Shown: piece after piece, positions 8,705 to 18,108 of the stretch
How positions within the stretch are numbered: position 1 is the first letter of the stretch
How the letters are laid out: the number at the start of each line of letters is the position of its first letter
The notes under the pieces: generated by a model
Databases searched by the model: none
Told to the model about the DNA's origin: nothing
What the model saw: the letters and a program-made list of their open reading frames with translations, nothing else
DNA from: Deltaproteobacteria bacterium
GTDB lineage: Bacteria; Myxococcota_A; UBA796; GCA-2862545
Length of the DNA: 64,000 nt
Reading direction: 5' to 3'
Assembly (NCBI GenBank): GCA_016938035.1
Contig: JAFGVK010000107.1
Coordinates: 62,001 to 126,000, forward strand
Made by a program: the position numbers and the translations under genes

Positions 8705-9726
8705 CAGCGGCTCTCCAAGAAGGTCTTGAGGGTTCCGGCAGGCACGACGCGCTTGGCGACGCCTCCTGCGCCCACCGCTGAGAGACACCTCGCCCCGGCG
8801 TAGGATTCCTGCTCTCCGACAAGCTCCTTGGCGATGGCCTTGTCCTCAGTCAGACAGGCGGCGGTGGCCATGGCGTCCGCGAGCCCGTCGGCAGGGGCGC
8901 CACCCGCGGCGAGCTTCTTGAAGGTCTCCAGCCCTGCTGCGCCGTCGCCATCGGCCACATCGGCCATCGCGCGGATCGCCTGAACACGCCACCCCTGCCC
9001 CTCGGGCGGGAAATCGATCGAGTCGAGCAGCTCGCGGGCCACATCTGGCTTGCCGGACGTCACCGCGCGGCTGGCCCAGATCAGGAGCTGTGCCGACTTG
9101 TTCTCATCCTCGGGGAGCATCCCGACCAGCTCGACCACGGTCTCCACCGCGTCCGCCCGGCGGTTCAGCGCCCACAGGGCGGTCACCTCGGCCATGCCCG
9201 CCTGAGCACCACCTGCCTCAAGCATCTCGAGGTACCTTGAGGCGGTCTGTCCAACCTGCCCGCCAGCAGACGAGGCTTCCTTGAGGAGCGCGACGGCCTT
9301 GTCGCTCTCCAGGTCGGTGAGGTGCACCTCGGCGGCGAGCACTTTGCCTGCGGGGAGCCCGGAGGCGATCCCGTGCTCACGCACCGCGTCCAGGTTCCCC
9401 TCTTCCAGGCCAACCAGCGCACGGCGGAGCTTGATGTTGCCGAGCTCCTCCCCAGCGTTGGGCTCTGCCTCCGCGAGGATCTTGTCGGCGGCGCCGTAAT
9501 TCCCCGAGAGGGTCTTCATATACGACCGGCCGGTGACCACACACAGCTGGGACTTCCCATCCGCGGCCAGCGCCTCATAGGCAGCCTCTGCCCCCGCCAG
9601 GTCACCACTTCGAAGCAGAGCCTGCGCGTCGTTGCAGATCTCTGGTCCTGCTGATCCCATGATCATGTCGCAGCCAGCGAGACCGGCGATCACCAACACC
9701 ACGGGAACAATACGTAACGCCCTCAT
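8704..9726 (-). CDS. lipoprotein with TPR-like repeats, first gene of envelope operon
   Basis: The start is placed at the ATG that has AGGAG six bases upstream and gives the lipoprotein signal LVIAGLAGC; the longer frame adds 25 residues without a binding site. The 340-residue protein is built of helical pairs with TPR-like features (LLRSGDLAGAEAAYEALAADGKS, then repeats of similar spacing to about residue 320). TPR proteins act as docking scaffolds. It is the first gene of the run reaching to the left window edge, after a 180-base gap that probably holds the operon promoter, although I could not pick convincing promoter hexamers. Confidence 0.83.
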   Translation of the reverse strand: MRALRIVPVVLVIAGLAGCDMIMGSAGPEICNDAQALLRSGDLAGAEAAYEALAADGKSQLCVVTGRSYMKTLSGNYGAADKILAEAEPNAGEELGNIKLRRALVGLEEGNLDAVREHGIASGLPAGKVLAAEVHLTDLESDKAVALLKEASSAGGQVGQTASRYLEMLEAGGAQAGMAEVTALWALNRRADAVETVVELVGMLPEDENKSAQLLIWASRAVTSGKPDVARELLDSIDFPPEGQGWRVQAIRAMADVADGDGAAGLETFKKLAAGGAPADGLADAMATAACLTEDKAIAKELVGEQESYAGARCLSAVGAGGVAKRVVPAGTLKTFLESR

Positions 9727-9906
9727 TGAGACTCCTGTGAGATCCACGCCCACGACCTGAATCGCCTGTTTTTGCCACATGTGGACATCAGATACAACCA
9801 AGCTCAGACAAGCAGCGCCGCATGACTACCGTGAATCGGCCGGCTGCGCCAACCTCTCGGCGAACCGCCTGAGGAGAAACCGCCAAAGACCCCATGAAAT
9901 ATTGCG

Positions 9907-10902
9907 TCATGCGCCTCCGCTCACGCGAGGGGCTGCCCACCGATGGATCAGCTCCGCGGCCTCCCCGGTAGCGTGACACCGGAGCAGGTCCTGGCGCAAC
10001 GCGTCCGCTCCGGGCACCGCCAGGGCGTAGAATTTGCTCAGCTGCTTGAAGCGACCAAGCGCCCCCTTGTCGCTCCGGCTCTGCTCCCTGTAGGCCTCTA
10101 GGTATGCCAGCCACACCGCGACCCGTTCCTCCACCGTGGGCGGCGTGAACGGCGCTCCCCTCCCCCAGGCCGCGATCTGGGCGAAGGTCCACGGATCACG
10201 CACGGCCCCCCGCCCGACCATCAGGCCGGCGGCGCCGGTCTGTTCCAAGGCCTCCCGCGCCTCGGCGATCCCGAGGATGTCCCCGTTGGCCACCACCGGG
10301 ATCTTGACCGCGCTCACCACTTGTCCTACGGTGTCCCAACGCCTGGTCCCGCCGTAGCCCTGCGCCTTGGTCCGCCAGTGGACGGTCACCAGGTCCGCCC
10401 CCTCCCCCTCGCAGATGCTCGCGATCTCCGGGGCGTTGAGAGCGTCATCGTCCCAACCCGCCCTCATCTTCACCGTGAGCGGACAGCGGACAGCGGCGCG
10501 AACCCGCCCCACAATCTCGCGCACCAGCGCCGGATCCCGCATCAGCGAGGCGCCACCGGAGTGGGCGACCACCTGCTTGGAGGGGCACCCCATGTTGAGG
10601 TCGACCACGTCGGCGCCAAGATCCTCCACCACGTGCCGCGCGCCCTGCGCCAGCACCTCGGGATCCCTGCCGTAGAGCTGCACCGCGACAGGGTGCTCGC
10701 CCTCGTCTACCGCCACCATCTCTCGAAGCTTCCCGCGCGCCGCAGGGAGGCCCTTGGCCGGTACAAATTCCGTGCAGGTCAGCCCCACCCCGCCGATCCT
10801 GCGCAGGGTGCGGCGGAAGATCACGTCGCTGATCCCCTCCATAGGCGCCTGCAACAGCGGAGGATCCAGCAGCACCGCGCCCAGGCGGATCGGCGACAGC
10901 AA
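9907..10902 (-). CDS. dus: tRNA-dihydrouridine synthase
   Basis: This FMN enzyme reduces uridines in the D-loop of tRNA. Family marks are QAPMEGISDVIFRR near residue 18, DLNMGCPSK with the catalytic Cys near residue 100, KMRAGWDD near 145 and the phosphate-binding VANGDI followed by GLMVGRGA near 215-235. Length (331) fits DusA/B/C proteins. The start is a TTG ten bases after the previous stop; an internal GTG would cut too close to the APM motif. Which Dus subtype it is cannot be decided by eye. Confidence 0.93.
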   Translation of the reverse strand: MLSPIRLGAVLLDPPLLQAPMEGISDVIFRRTLRRIGGVGLTCTEFVPAKGLPAARGKLREMVAVDEGEHPVAVQLYGRDPEVLAQGARHVVEDLGADVVDLNMGCPSKQVVAHSGGASLMRDPALVREIVGRVRAAVRCPLTVKMRAGWDDDALNAPEIASICEGEGADLVTVHWRTKAQGYGGTRRWDTVGQVVSAVKIPVVANGDILGIAEAREALEQTGAAGLMVGRGAVRDPWTFAQIAAWGRGAPFTPPTVEERVAVWLAYLEAYREQSRSDKGALGRFKQLSKFYALAVPGADALRQDLLRCHATGEAAELIHRWAAPRVSGGA

Positions 10903-10912
10903 CGGCGTCGCT

Positions 10913-11437
10913 CTACTTCTTGTCGAGGTAGGTCTGGAGCGACTCGTTCACCTTCGTCAGGTTCGGCGTGATCATCTTGACCACGAAGCCCTCGATGGTG
11001 GTGGCCATCTTCCCCGCGAGCAGGCGGGGCACGGGCAGCGCCTTGGGGTCGATGGTCAGATCACCGGTCAGCACGACCTTGGTGGTGTTGGCGTCGATCT
11101 CCTCGAAGGTGTTCCTGCCCGCGCAGATCACCGCGTCGGTGAAGGCCCCGGTCTTGAGCCTCCAGGCGACGAAGAAGCCCGCGTCATCCCAGTCGGCAAA
11201 ATCGTTCCACTTCATCATCTCGGGCTTGATCACCGTCTGCATCGCCCTGGGGAGGTCTGCGCTGCTGACCCACTCGTTGTGGAGCGACACGCCCGCGGCG
11301 TTGTCCTCGCGCTTGTGGACGATGATCTCCTTGATGTCCGGCATATAGTCTCGGGCGATCTCTGGGAGATTGTCGCGGTAGGCAGCGTATACTGCGGCGC
11401 GAGGATGGCGGATGATGGACTCGCTGCGAATCTCCAT
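10913..11437 (-). CDS. SRPBCC/START-like domain protein
   Basis: The start is moved to the ATG with GGAG six bases upstream, giving 174 residues. The N-terminus (EIRSESIIRHPRAAVYAAYRD) has the usual first strand and helix of SRPBCC proteins, and the C-terminal long helix (residues 130-172) would close the hydrophobic cavity. These proteins bind lipids or other hydrophobic ligands or act as cyclases; no specific active site is visible. It precedes dus by ten bases and probably shares its transcript. A divergent acetyltransferase gene begins about 120 bases away. Confidence 0.78.
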   Translation of the reverse strand: MEIRSESIIRHPRAAVYAAYRDNLPEIARDYMPDIKEIIVHKREDNAAGVSLHNEWVSSADLPRAMQTVIKPEMMKWNDFADWDDAGFFVAWRLKTGAFTDAVICAGRNTFEEIDANTTKVVLTGDLTIDPKALPVPRLLAGKMATTIEGFVVKMITPNLTKVNESLQTYLDKK

Positions 11438-11555
11438 GGCGGCTCCAGCTTGGGCTAAGAGTAGATGGGTTCCCTGCACCTGGCGCGTAGGCGCTGCCAG
11501 CGGAACCTGACACAGTTACCACAGAGTGAGGCGAGGGTCACCCTCCGGAGGTCGC

Positions 11556-12389
11556 GTGCGGGTTGCCAGGCTCCTTTCTGAACACGAACCGGCGATGGAG
11601 GAGCTCCTCCTGGGCGAGGTGGAGGTCAACCTCTTCCTCCTCGCGATGCTGGAGGGGTGGGAGGTTGACCGCCTGCCCTGGGTGGGGGTGCTGGACGGAG
11701 ACGCGCTGAGGGCCGTCGCGCTGGTGCTGCCAGGGCAGGTCGCGGTGGCCTACGCCCCTGAGGCCGCCCACGGGGCGCTGATGGGCAGCGCCGCGCCCCC
11801 CTTTCAGCCCGACACCCTCGTCATCGGGCCTCGGGACGCCTCGGACCAGCTCTGGAGCACCTGGGCCTCTGGCCAGCGCTGGGGGCGCCGCTACAACCAG
11901 CGCCTGTACGTCGCGCGTGAGCCCTCCGCGAGATCTACCCTCCCTGGCCTGCGCCTCGCGAGGGCAGCCGACGAGGAGGAGCTCTTGGCGCGCTCCATCC
12001 AGATGGAGATCGACGACCTCGGCTTCGACCCCTCTACCCGCAACCCCGAGAGCTTCAGGTACTCGGTGCAGCGACGGATCCAGGAGGGGCGCACCTGGGT
12101 CCTGGAGGAGGGCGGTCGCCTGCTCTACCACATCAACGTGGGGGTGCAGGTGAGCTGGGGCTGCCAGATCGGTGGCACCTACGTGCCCCCCGCGCTGCGC
12201 GGCCAGGGGATCGCGACCGAGGCCACCCGCCAGATCGTCTCGCGGCTCCTGGAGCGCAACCCGATCGTCACCCTCCACGTCAACGAGGCCAACACCCCTG
12301 CGGTGCGCGTCTACGAGCGCGCTGGGTTCCAGCGGGCCGCCCCCTTCCGCCTGATCACTACCCCCGCGCGTCCGGAGACACAGCGATGA
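11556..12389 (+). CDS. GNAT-family acetyltransferase
   Basis: The start is set at a GTG with GGAGG four bases upstream, ten codons inside the longest frame. Of 277 residues the C-terminal half is a GNAT domain: GTYVPPALRGQGIATEATRQ near residue 220 carries the acetyl-CoA pyrophosphate loop (RGQGIA), and NEANTPAVRVYERAGF is the usual C-terminal motif. The N-terminal half looks like a degenerate second GNAT or substrate-binding domain. The substrate is unknown. The gene overlaps the TPM-domain gene by four bases and starts a four-gene operon. Confidence 0.87.
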   Translation: MRVARLLSEHEPAMEELLLGEVEVNLFLLAMLEGWEVDRLPWVGVLDGDALRAVALVLPGQVAVAYAPEAAHGALMGSAAPPFQPDTLVIGPRDASDQLWSTWASGQRWGRRYNQRLYVAREPSARSTLPGLRLARAADEEELLARSIQMEIDDLGFDPSTRNPESFRYSVQRRIQEGRTWVLEEGGRLLYHINVGVQVSWGCQIGGTYVPPALRGQGIATEATRQIVSRLLERNPIVTLHVNEANTPAVRVYERAGFQRAAPFRLITTPARPETQR

Positions 12390-12991
12390 TCACCCGATCC
12401 GAAGGTTTCTCACAGGCCATAGAGGACGCCGTCGCGCAGGTCGAGGAGCGCACCGACGCGGAGGTGGTGGTGGTGCTCGCGGAGCGCTCGGGCAGCTACC
12501 GCGACCTCGCGATGGTCGCGGCCACCGCGCTGTCGCTGGCCCTGCTGGTGGCGCTCTTCTTCGCCCCCTGGACCTTTCACCCCGTGGGGATCTCGCTGGA
12601 GATCGCCGCGTTCTGGGCGATAGCCACCTGGGCCCTGGACCGCACCTCGCTCCCCCGCCTGCTCGCTGGGGCGCGGCGGCAGCGCGCACAGGTGCGAGCG
12701 GCGGCGCGCGCCGAATTTGTCGCGGAGCTGGTCCACGCCACCCCCCACCGCACGGGGGTGCTGGTGTACGTCTCCGCGCTGGAGCGCGAGGTGCTCCTCC
12801 TGCCGGATCTGGGCGTCGAGGGGCGCGTTCCCGCAGGGCTGTGGGCCGATCTGGTGCCCAGGTTCCACCACGCGGACCTCCCCGCCTTCCAGAGCGCCCT
12901 CGCCGCGATGGGAGGGGTGCTCGCCGCCCACATCCCCAAGCTGGAGGTCGACGAGGTGGACCTCCCCAACGCCCCCAGGGTGCGCAAATGA
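12386..12991 (+). CDS. membrane protein with TPM domain
   Basis: This 201-residue protein begins with the TPM (TLP18.3/Psb32/MOLO-1) pattern: an N-terminal helix, then ERTDAEVVVVLAERSGSYRD. Two hydrophobic segments at about residues 48-68 and 71-90 interrupt it, and it resumes with GVLVYVSALEREVLLLPDLGVEGRVP. TPM proteins are associated with membrane protein quality control or photosystem repair, and with LemA in other bacteria. The gene overlaps both neighbours by four bases. The following Tim44-like gene suggests a shared envelope function. Confidence 0.82.
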   Translation: MITRSEGFSQAIEDAVAQVEERTDAEVVVVLAERSGSYRDLAMVAATALSLALLVALFFAPWTFHPVGISLEIAAFWAIATWALDRTSLPRLLAGARRQRAQVRAAARAEFVAELVHATPHRTGVLVYVSALEREVLLLPDLGVEGRVPAGLWADLVPRFHHADLPAFQSALAAMGGVLAAHIPKLEVDEVDLPNAPRVRK

Positions 12992-14568
12992 GCCTCTCCT
13001 CCACCGTCGCGCGGATCACCGCGAGCCCCAGGGCGCGCGCCCTGCTCACCACCGGGCTCCTCACCGGGCTGCTGGTGATGGAGCTGGTCCTCGCCTCCGA
13101 CGCGGAGGCCAGGGTAGGGGGCGGGAGCTCCTGGTCCTCGGGACGCAGCTCTGGGCGCTCGTATAGCGGAGGGGGCAGCTCCTACAGCTCCAGCCACAGC
13201 TCGGGCGGGGGGGGCGAGGGCGAGCTGCTCATGCTGCTGATCCACCTCCTGATTCGGTACCCCACGGTGGGGATCCCGCTGGTCCTGGTGGTGGGTCTCT
13301 TCTTCCTCTTCAACCGGAACAACCGCAGCGCTCGTCGGTGGTCCAACGGGGACGCGGGAGCGCTGCCCCCGCCCCGACCGGCCGACCGGTCGCGCGTCTC
13401 GCTTCGGGACCTGGCCCGGGTGGACTCCGGCTTCTCCGAGCCAGTCTTCCTGGACTTCATCCAGCTCATCCACCGGAGGGCAACGGAGGTGGCCGCGGGG
13501 GGCGGCGAGCGGGAGGCGCTCACCCCCTTCGTCGCGCCGGGCGCATGGGACCAGCTCCAGACGCTCCACCGGGGGGTCTCCCAGGTGGAGCAGGTGATCC
13601 TGGGAAGCGTCGAGGTGGCCAGCCTCGACCTCAAGGGACCCCGCCAGCGGCTGCGGGTGCTCCTGAAGAGCAACAGGCTCTGGACCAGGGAGGGCAAACA
13701 GCAGCGGGTCTACATGGAGGAGCTGTGGACCTTCCAGCGGAGCGCGGGAGCGGTGTCCCTCCCACCGGAGGACACGCTGCGGCTCGGCTGCCCCTCGTGC
13801 GGGGCGGCGGTGGAGACCGATCCGATGGGCGCATGCACCCACTGCGGCACCCCGATCACCAAGGGGCAGCTCCAGTGGCAGCTGGCGGAGACGAGCCTCA
13901 CTAGGGACGGCCAGCCCAGGATCGTCCGCCCGCCAGAGGTAGGCCGGTCGGACGGAGGTGACGAGCCCTCGGTCTTCGAGCCCACAGTCAAATCCAATCA
14001 GCTGGCGGTGGAGCTGCGCGGGCTGCTGGGCCGGCACCCGGACTTCAAGCCCAAGGCCTTCCAGCAGCACGTCACCGACGTGTACATGGCGCTGCAGAGC
14101 GCCTGGTCTTCGGGCGCGTGGGGCGCTGCCAGGCCGCACGTCACCGACGCCCTGTACCAGACCCTGCGCTTCTGGATGGATGGCTACGCCGCCGCGGGGA
14201 TGCGCAACCAGCTCGACGAGGTCCAGCTCTCGAAGATGGAGATCGTCCGGGTGGAGATGGACGCCTGGTACGAGGCGATCACCCTCAGGATCTGGGGGTC
14301 GATGAGAGACTACGTCGTGGATCGGGACGGCAAGGTCATCGGCGGAAACGCGCAGGTCAGCAGGCGCTTCTCCGAGTACTGGACCTTCATCCGCGCCCAG
14401 GGCACCGGCAGCGCCTCCCACGACGGCGGCACCTGCCCGTCCTGTGGGGCGCCGCTCGACAGAGTGTCCCAGACGGGCGTGTGCGGCTACTGCGACACCA
14501 AGCTCTCGTCGGGGCGCTTCGACTGGGTGCTGTCGCGCATCGATCAGCCGGACGTGTACCGTGGGTGA
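12988..14568 (+). CDS. membrane protein with two Tim44-like domains and two zinc ribbons
   Basis: The frame is taken from the ATG overlapping the previous stop (ATGA), giving 526 residues. Order: signal or membrane segment (18-40), Ser/Gly-rich stretch, membrane segment near 90-110, a Tim44-like domain (about 140-255), a CPSC...CTHC zinc ribbon (near 270-290), a second Tim44-like domain (340-470), and a CPSC...CGYC ribbon (near 480-505). Tim44-like domains are known from mitochondrial import motors and from bacterial membrane proteins of unknown role. The duplicated Tim44-ribbon unit is clear by eye. It is translationally coupled to the TPM gene. Confidence 0.82.
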   Translation: MSLSSTVARITASPRARALLTTGLLTGLLVMELVLASDAEARVGGGSSWSSGRSSGRSYSGGGSSYSSSHSSGGGGEGELLMLLIHLLIRYPTVGIPLVLVVGLFFLFNRNNRSARRWSNGDAGALPPPRPADRSRVSLRDLARVDSGFSEPVFLDFIQLIHRRATEVAAGGGEREALTPFVAPGAWDQLQTLHRGVSQVEQVILGSVEVASLDLKGPRQRLRVLLKSNRLWTREGKQQRVYMEELWTFQRSAGAVSLPPEDTLRLGCPSCGAAVETDPMGACTHCGTPITKGQLQWQLAETSLTRDGQPRIVRPPEVGRSDGGDEPSVFEPTVKSNQLAVELRGLLGRHPDFKPKAFQQHVTDVYMALQSAWSSGAWGAARPHVTDALYQTLRFWMDGYAAAGMRNQLDEVQLSKMEIVRVEMDAWYEAITLRIWGSMRDYVVDRDGKVIGGNAQVSRRFSEYWTFIRAQGTGSASHDGGTCPSCGAPLDRVSQTGVCGYCDTKLSSGRFDWVLSRIDQPDVYRG

Positions 14569-14923
14569 CCTGGACCGGCTCCAGGCCGAGGTGCTCCGCT
14601 TCGCCGCCGAGCGCGACTGGGATCAGTACCACTCGCCGCGCAACCTCGCGATGTGCCTGTCCGTCGAGGCCAATGAGCTGCTGGAGCTGTTCCTCTGGTC
14701 CGCGGACGGGGGCCCCCAGCCGATCACCGCCCAGCGGCGGGGCGAGGTGGCGGGAGAGGCGGCGGACGTGATGATCTGTCTGCTGAACCTGTGCGCCAGG
14801 ATGGACATCGACCTGAGCCGGGCGGTGGAGGAGAAGCTCGCGGTGGCCGCTGCCAAGTACCCAGCAGAGCGGGTGCGGGGCAAGGCCCTGAAGTACGACG
14901 AGTACGACGAGTGGGAGGGCTAG
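14561..14923 (+). CDS. MazG-like nucleotide pyrophosphohydrolase (dCTPase type)
   Basis: The start is a GTG overlapping the previous stop by eight bases, giving 120 residues. The core EANELLELFLW (residues 27-37) and GEVAGEAADVMICLLNLC (about 50-67) provides the Glu/Glu/Glu/Asp metal-binding set of all-alpha NTP pyrophosphatases. Length and the C-terminal YPAERVRGKALKY fit the RS21-C6/dCTPP1 group that removes dCTP or modified dCTP. It ends the operon that begins with the acetyltransferase. Confidence 0.88.
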   Translation: MGDLDRLQAEVLRFAAERDWDQYHSPRNLAMCLSVEANELLELFLWSADGGPQPITAQRRGEVAGEAADVMICLLNLCARMDIDLSRAVEEKLAVAAAKYPAERVRGKALKYDEYDEWEG

Positions 14924-14929
14924 AGCGCC

Positions 14930-15583
14930 CTACCCACCGAAGGGCAGGTGCTGCCAGGCGCGCAGGTGGCGCGCCACCGCCGCGTAGCTCCAGGGCTCAA
15001 TGTCGGCGGTCCCCCGCGCCGCGCCGTGCTCCAGGCCCAGCTTGTCGCACATCCGCCGCGCGAAGCGCATCCTGCCCCTGCGCCCCACCGGGAGCCTGAG
15101 GCCCAGCACAACGTAGTGGTGCACCGCGAGGGCCCCCACCAGGAGGTGGATGGACGCGTCGCGGTCCGCCTGGCACACCACGGTGCGCAGGCCCGCCTCC
15201 GCACGGAGCGTCAGCAGCTCACACAGGACCTCGACCACCGCGGGCCTGTTGCGGAGCCACACCGGACCGTCCAGGACCAGGGAGGGTGCGCTGAGCAGCT
15301 CCTCCGACCATCCAAGGGCGCCGATCCGATCGACCAGCGCGGCCTGAACCGCCTTGGCGTCCAGCTCATGCGCCCCGGTACCCGACAGCCGCCGCGCCAC
15401 AGAGGTCTTCCCCGACCCTGGGGGCCCGAGGACAAACACCACGCGGCGCTCCCGGACCCTGCGCGGAATGGGCTTTCCACCCAGGAATTCCGTGCTGGTT
15501 CCGGTGACCAGCGCGGGGGTGCCTGCGCCAGTCGACCGCTCCTCTGTCTTCGCTACGACCAAGCTGGCGCTCTCCGATTCCAC
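14930..15583 (-). CDS. P-loop ATPase/kinase-like protein
   Basis: This 217-residue protein has a clear Walker A motif, LGPPGSGKTS, near residue 53. After it come LVLDGPVWLRNRPAV, which looks like a Walker B or lid segment, and VVCQADRD. The pattern recalls AAA or shikimate-kinase-like small NTPases, but I do not recognise a specific family. The start is a GTG without a clear ribosome binding site, so the first 35 residues are uncertain. It is convergent with the MazG-like gene, six bases apart. Confidence 0.72.
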   Translation of the reverse strand: MESESASLVVAKTEERSTGAGTPALVTGTSTEFLGGKPIPRRVRERRVVFVLGPPGSGKTSVARRLSGTGAHELDAKAVQAALVDRIGALGWSEELLSAPSLVLDGPVWLRNRPAVVEVLCELLTLRAEAGLRTVVCQADRDASIHLLVGALAVHHYVVLGLRLPVGRRGRMRFARRMCDKLGLEHGAARGTADIEPWSYAAVARHLRAWQHLPFGG

Positions 15584-15721
15584 AAGAGGGTAGTGCCCCC
15601 CGCCCGCCCGCTACAACGGCCCGGAGGGTGGCCCCGAGATATCCGCTGTCCAGGCCAGCTACAAGGCGCCCCTCAGCGGGGATCGCGCCACCACCGGGCG
15701 ATCCCCGCGGGGCGCCGCCGA

Positions 15722-16123
15722 TCAGCCGGGGATCACCGCGTGCTCGCGAATGTAGTCCACGATCTGATCGAGGGTGGATCCCGGCGGGAACACCGCGGAG
15801 ACACCGGCCTCGAGCAGGCCAGGGACGTCATCCTCGGGGATGATGCCGCCGGCGATCACCAGCACCTCGTCCAAGCCCTCCGCCTTGAGCTGCGCCGCGA
15901 TCTCGGGGACCAGCCGGTTGTGGGCTCCCGAGAGGATGGACAGGCCGACCACCTGCACGTCCTCCTCCAGCGCGGCCCGCACGATCGCCTCCGGCGACCG
16001 GTGCAGCCCGGTGTAGATCACCTCCATCCCCGCGTCGCGCAGGCCGCGGGCGACCACCTTGGCCCCACGGTCGTGCCCGTCCAGCCCTGGCTTTGCCACC
16101 AGCACTCGGATCATCGCGCTCAC
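15722..16123 (-). CDS. stand-alone cobalamin-binding domain (methylmalonyl-CoA mutase type)
   Basis: This 133-residue protein has the DGHDRG motif (residues 15-20), the cobalt-ligating His of B12-binding domains, followed by [10 protein letters not shown] and [11 protein letters not shown] that bind the nucleotide tail. It matches the C-terminal domain of methylmalonyl-CoA mutase or the small subunit of isobutyryl- or ethylmalonyl-CoA mutases. No catalytic TIM-barrel subunit lies in this window. The start is a GTG overlapping the acyl-CoA dehydrogenase stop, so it probably works in the same acyl-CoA pathway. Confidence 0.92.
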   Translation of the reverse strand: MSAMIRVLVAKPGLDGHDRGAKVVARGLRDAGMEVIYTGLHRSPEAIVRAALEEDVQVVGLSILSGAHNRLVPEIAAQLKAEGLDEVLVIAGGIIPEDDVPGLLEAGVSAVFPPGSTLDQIVDYIREHAVIPG

Positions 16124-17256
16124 GACAGCACGCCCTTGGCGATAACCAGCCGCTGGATCTCCGAGGTGCCCTCGTAGATGGTCGTGATGCGAGCGTCCCT
16201 GGTGAGGCGCTCCACCTCGTACTCGCGGGAGTAGCCGTAGCCACCGTGGATCTGCATCGCCTCGTAGGCGCAGAAGTTGGCGGTCTCAGACGCGAACACC
16301 TTGGCCATCGAGCAGAGCTCCGAGGCGCGCTGTCCGGCGTCCTTCGTCGCCGCGGCCTTCCACACCAGCAGGCGCGAGGCCTCGATGCGGGTGGCCATGT
16401 CCGCGATCTTGAACTGGATGGCCTGGTGCTTGGAGAGCGGCTTTCCGAAGGTCTTGCGCTCGTTGGCGTAGGCCACCGCCAGATCCAGCGAGCGCTGGGC
16501 GATGCCGAGGGCCTGGGCGGCGATACCGATGCGCCCCCCGTCCAGGGTGGCCATCGCCACCTTGAAGCCGTCGCGCTCCCCGAGCAGCATATTCTCGGCG
16601 GGGACGAACATGTCCTCGAAGACCAGCTCCGAGGTGCCCGAGGAGGTGATCCCGTGCTTGTCCTCGATCTTGCCCACCGAGTAGCCGGGGTAGCTGCTCT
16701 CGGTGATGAAGGCGCAGACGCCCTTGTAGTGGGAGGCGGGGTCGAGGTTCCCGTAGGTCACGGTGATCTCGGCCTGGGGCCCGTTGGTGATGAACACCTT
16801 GGAGCCGTTGAGCCTGTAGCCCCCCTCCACCGGGGTAGCCTTGGTCTTCTGGCCGCCGGCGTCGGAGCCCGCCTCTGGCTCGGTGAGGGCGTAGCAGCCC
16901 AGCCGCTCGCCCGTGGCGAGGGGGGTGAGGTACTTGAGCTTCTGCTCGTGCGTCCCGAACTTCAGGATCGGCCAGCCAGCGAGGCTGTTCTGCACGCTCA
17001 TGATCACGCCCACCGAGGCGTCGGCGTACGAGACCTCCTCCAGGGCGGCGACGTAGGCCAGCATGTTGAGGCCGGCTCCGCCGTACTCCTCGGGGACGAA
17101 CATCCCCAGGAAGCCCATCTCAGCCAGCTGCGCCACCAGCTCGGCGGGGAAGGCGTGGCTCTTGTCGCGGTCTCCGGCGCCAGGGAGGATCTCCGCCCGA
17201 GCGAAATCCCGGGCCAGGTCACGGATCTGCTGAATGTCCTCTGAGAGTGCAAACAC
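16120..17256 (-). CDS. acyl-CoA dehydrogenase, short-chain type
   Basis: This FAD enzyme oxidises acyl-CoA to 2-enoyl-CoA. The 378-residue length is typical. [16 protein letters not shown] near residue 120 and [11 protein letters not shown] follow the FAD and substrate pattern, and the catalytic base lies in [13 protein letters not shown] near residue 363. The sequence resembles butyryl-CoA dehydrogenases. It stands after the crotonase with a purine-rich 66-base gap and overlaps the B12-binding gene. Electrons would pass to an ETF that is not encoded here. Confidence 0.95.
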   Translation of the reverse strand: MFALSEDIQQIRDLARDFARAEILPGAGDRDKSHAFPAELVAQLAEMGFLGMFVPEEYGGAGLNMLAYVAALEEVSYADASVGVIMSVQNSLAGWPILKFGTHEQKLKYLTPLATGERLGCYALTEPEAGSDAGGQKTKATPVEGGYRLNGSKVFITNGPQAEITVTYGNLDPASHYKGVCAFITESSYPGYSVGKIEDKHGITSSGTSELVFEDMFVPAENMLLGERDGFKVAMATLDGGRIGIAAQALGIAQRSLDLAVAYANERKTFGKPLSKHQAIQFKIADMATRIEASRLLVWKAAATKDAGQRASELCSMAKVFASETANFCAYEAMQIHGGYGYSREYEVERLTRDARITTIYEGTSEIQRLVIAKGVLS

Positions 17257-17322
17257 TGTAGCTCCTGTTGGCGCGGTGCGCCGGCCCCAATGGGGCGAGA
17301 GAGAGGGAGGGAGAGAGTGGGA

Positions 17323-18108
17323 CTAGCCTTGGTCGGGCGCGCCGGCGAAGGCCGCGGGGCGCTTCTCCAGGAAGGCGGACATGCCCTCCGCCTGCTCCTC
17401 GCTCGCGAAGCAGAGGGCGAACAGGTGGCGCTCCGCCGCCAGACCGGCCTTGAGATCACCGTCCGCGTGGTCCTGCACCGCGCGCTTGGCGAAGCTCACC
17501 GCGACACCGCCCGCGGAGCGGATCTCGTCCGCCACCGCCAAGGCCTCCGCGAGCACGTCCTCGCCCACCTTGCGGGAGGCGATGCCCATGGACACCGCCT
17601 CGTCGGCGCCGACCATCCTGCCGGTCAGCACCAGGTCCAGCGCCCTGGCCTGGCCGACCCTGCGGACCAGGCGCTGAGTGCCGCCGAAGCCGGGGATGAC
17701 CCCCAGCTTGACCTCTGGCTGGCCGAAGCGGGCCCTGGGCCCCGCCAGCACGATGTCGCAGGCCATGGCCAGTTCACAGCCGCCACCCAGCGCGAAGCCC
17801 GACACCGCCGCGATCGTGGGGATGGAGAGCCCCTCCATTCGCGACAGCACCCGCTGCCCCTCCTCGGCGAAGCGCTCCGCCGCGAGGATGTCGAAGCCGC
17901 GCATCTCAGCGATGTCAGCGCCCGCCACGAACGCCTTGCCGCCCGCGCCGGTGAGGATCATCACCCGCAGGGAGCGATCCGCCTCCACCTCCGCGATCAC
18001 CTCGCCCAGCCGCACCATCACCTCCGGCGAGAGGGCGTTCAGCGCCTTGGGTCGGTTGATGGTGACGATGGCGACCGGCCCCCTCCGCTCCAGCAGGACG
18101 ACGCTCAT
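17323..18108 (-). CDS. enoyl-CoA hydratase/crotonase family
   Basis: This 261-residue enzyme carries the family signature IAAVSGFALGGGCELAMACD near residue 98 and the oxyanion-hole segment AGADIAEMRG near 65. The second catalytic Glu lies in GQPEVKLGVIPGFGGTQRL near residue 130-148, as in 3-hydroxybutyryl-CoA dehydratases. The ATG overlaps the upstream TGA (TGATG); a GTG one codon earlier is an alternative. With the dehydrogenases on either side it completes three steps of a short-chain beta-oxidation or butyryl-CoA pathway. Confidence 0.94.
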   Translation of the reverse strand: MSVVLLERRGPVAIVTINRPKALNALSPEVMVRLGEVIAEVEADRSLRVMILTGAGGKAFVAGADIAEMRGFDILAAERFAEEGQRVLSRMEGLSIPTIAAVSGFALGGGCELAMACDIVLAGPRARFGQPEVKLGVIPGFGGTQRLVRRVGQARALDLVLTGRMVGADEAVSMGIASRKVGEDVLAEALAVADEIRSAGGVAVSFAKRAVQDHADGDLKAGLAAERHLFALCFASEEQAEGMSAFLEKRPAAFAGAPDQG

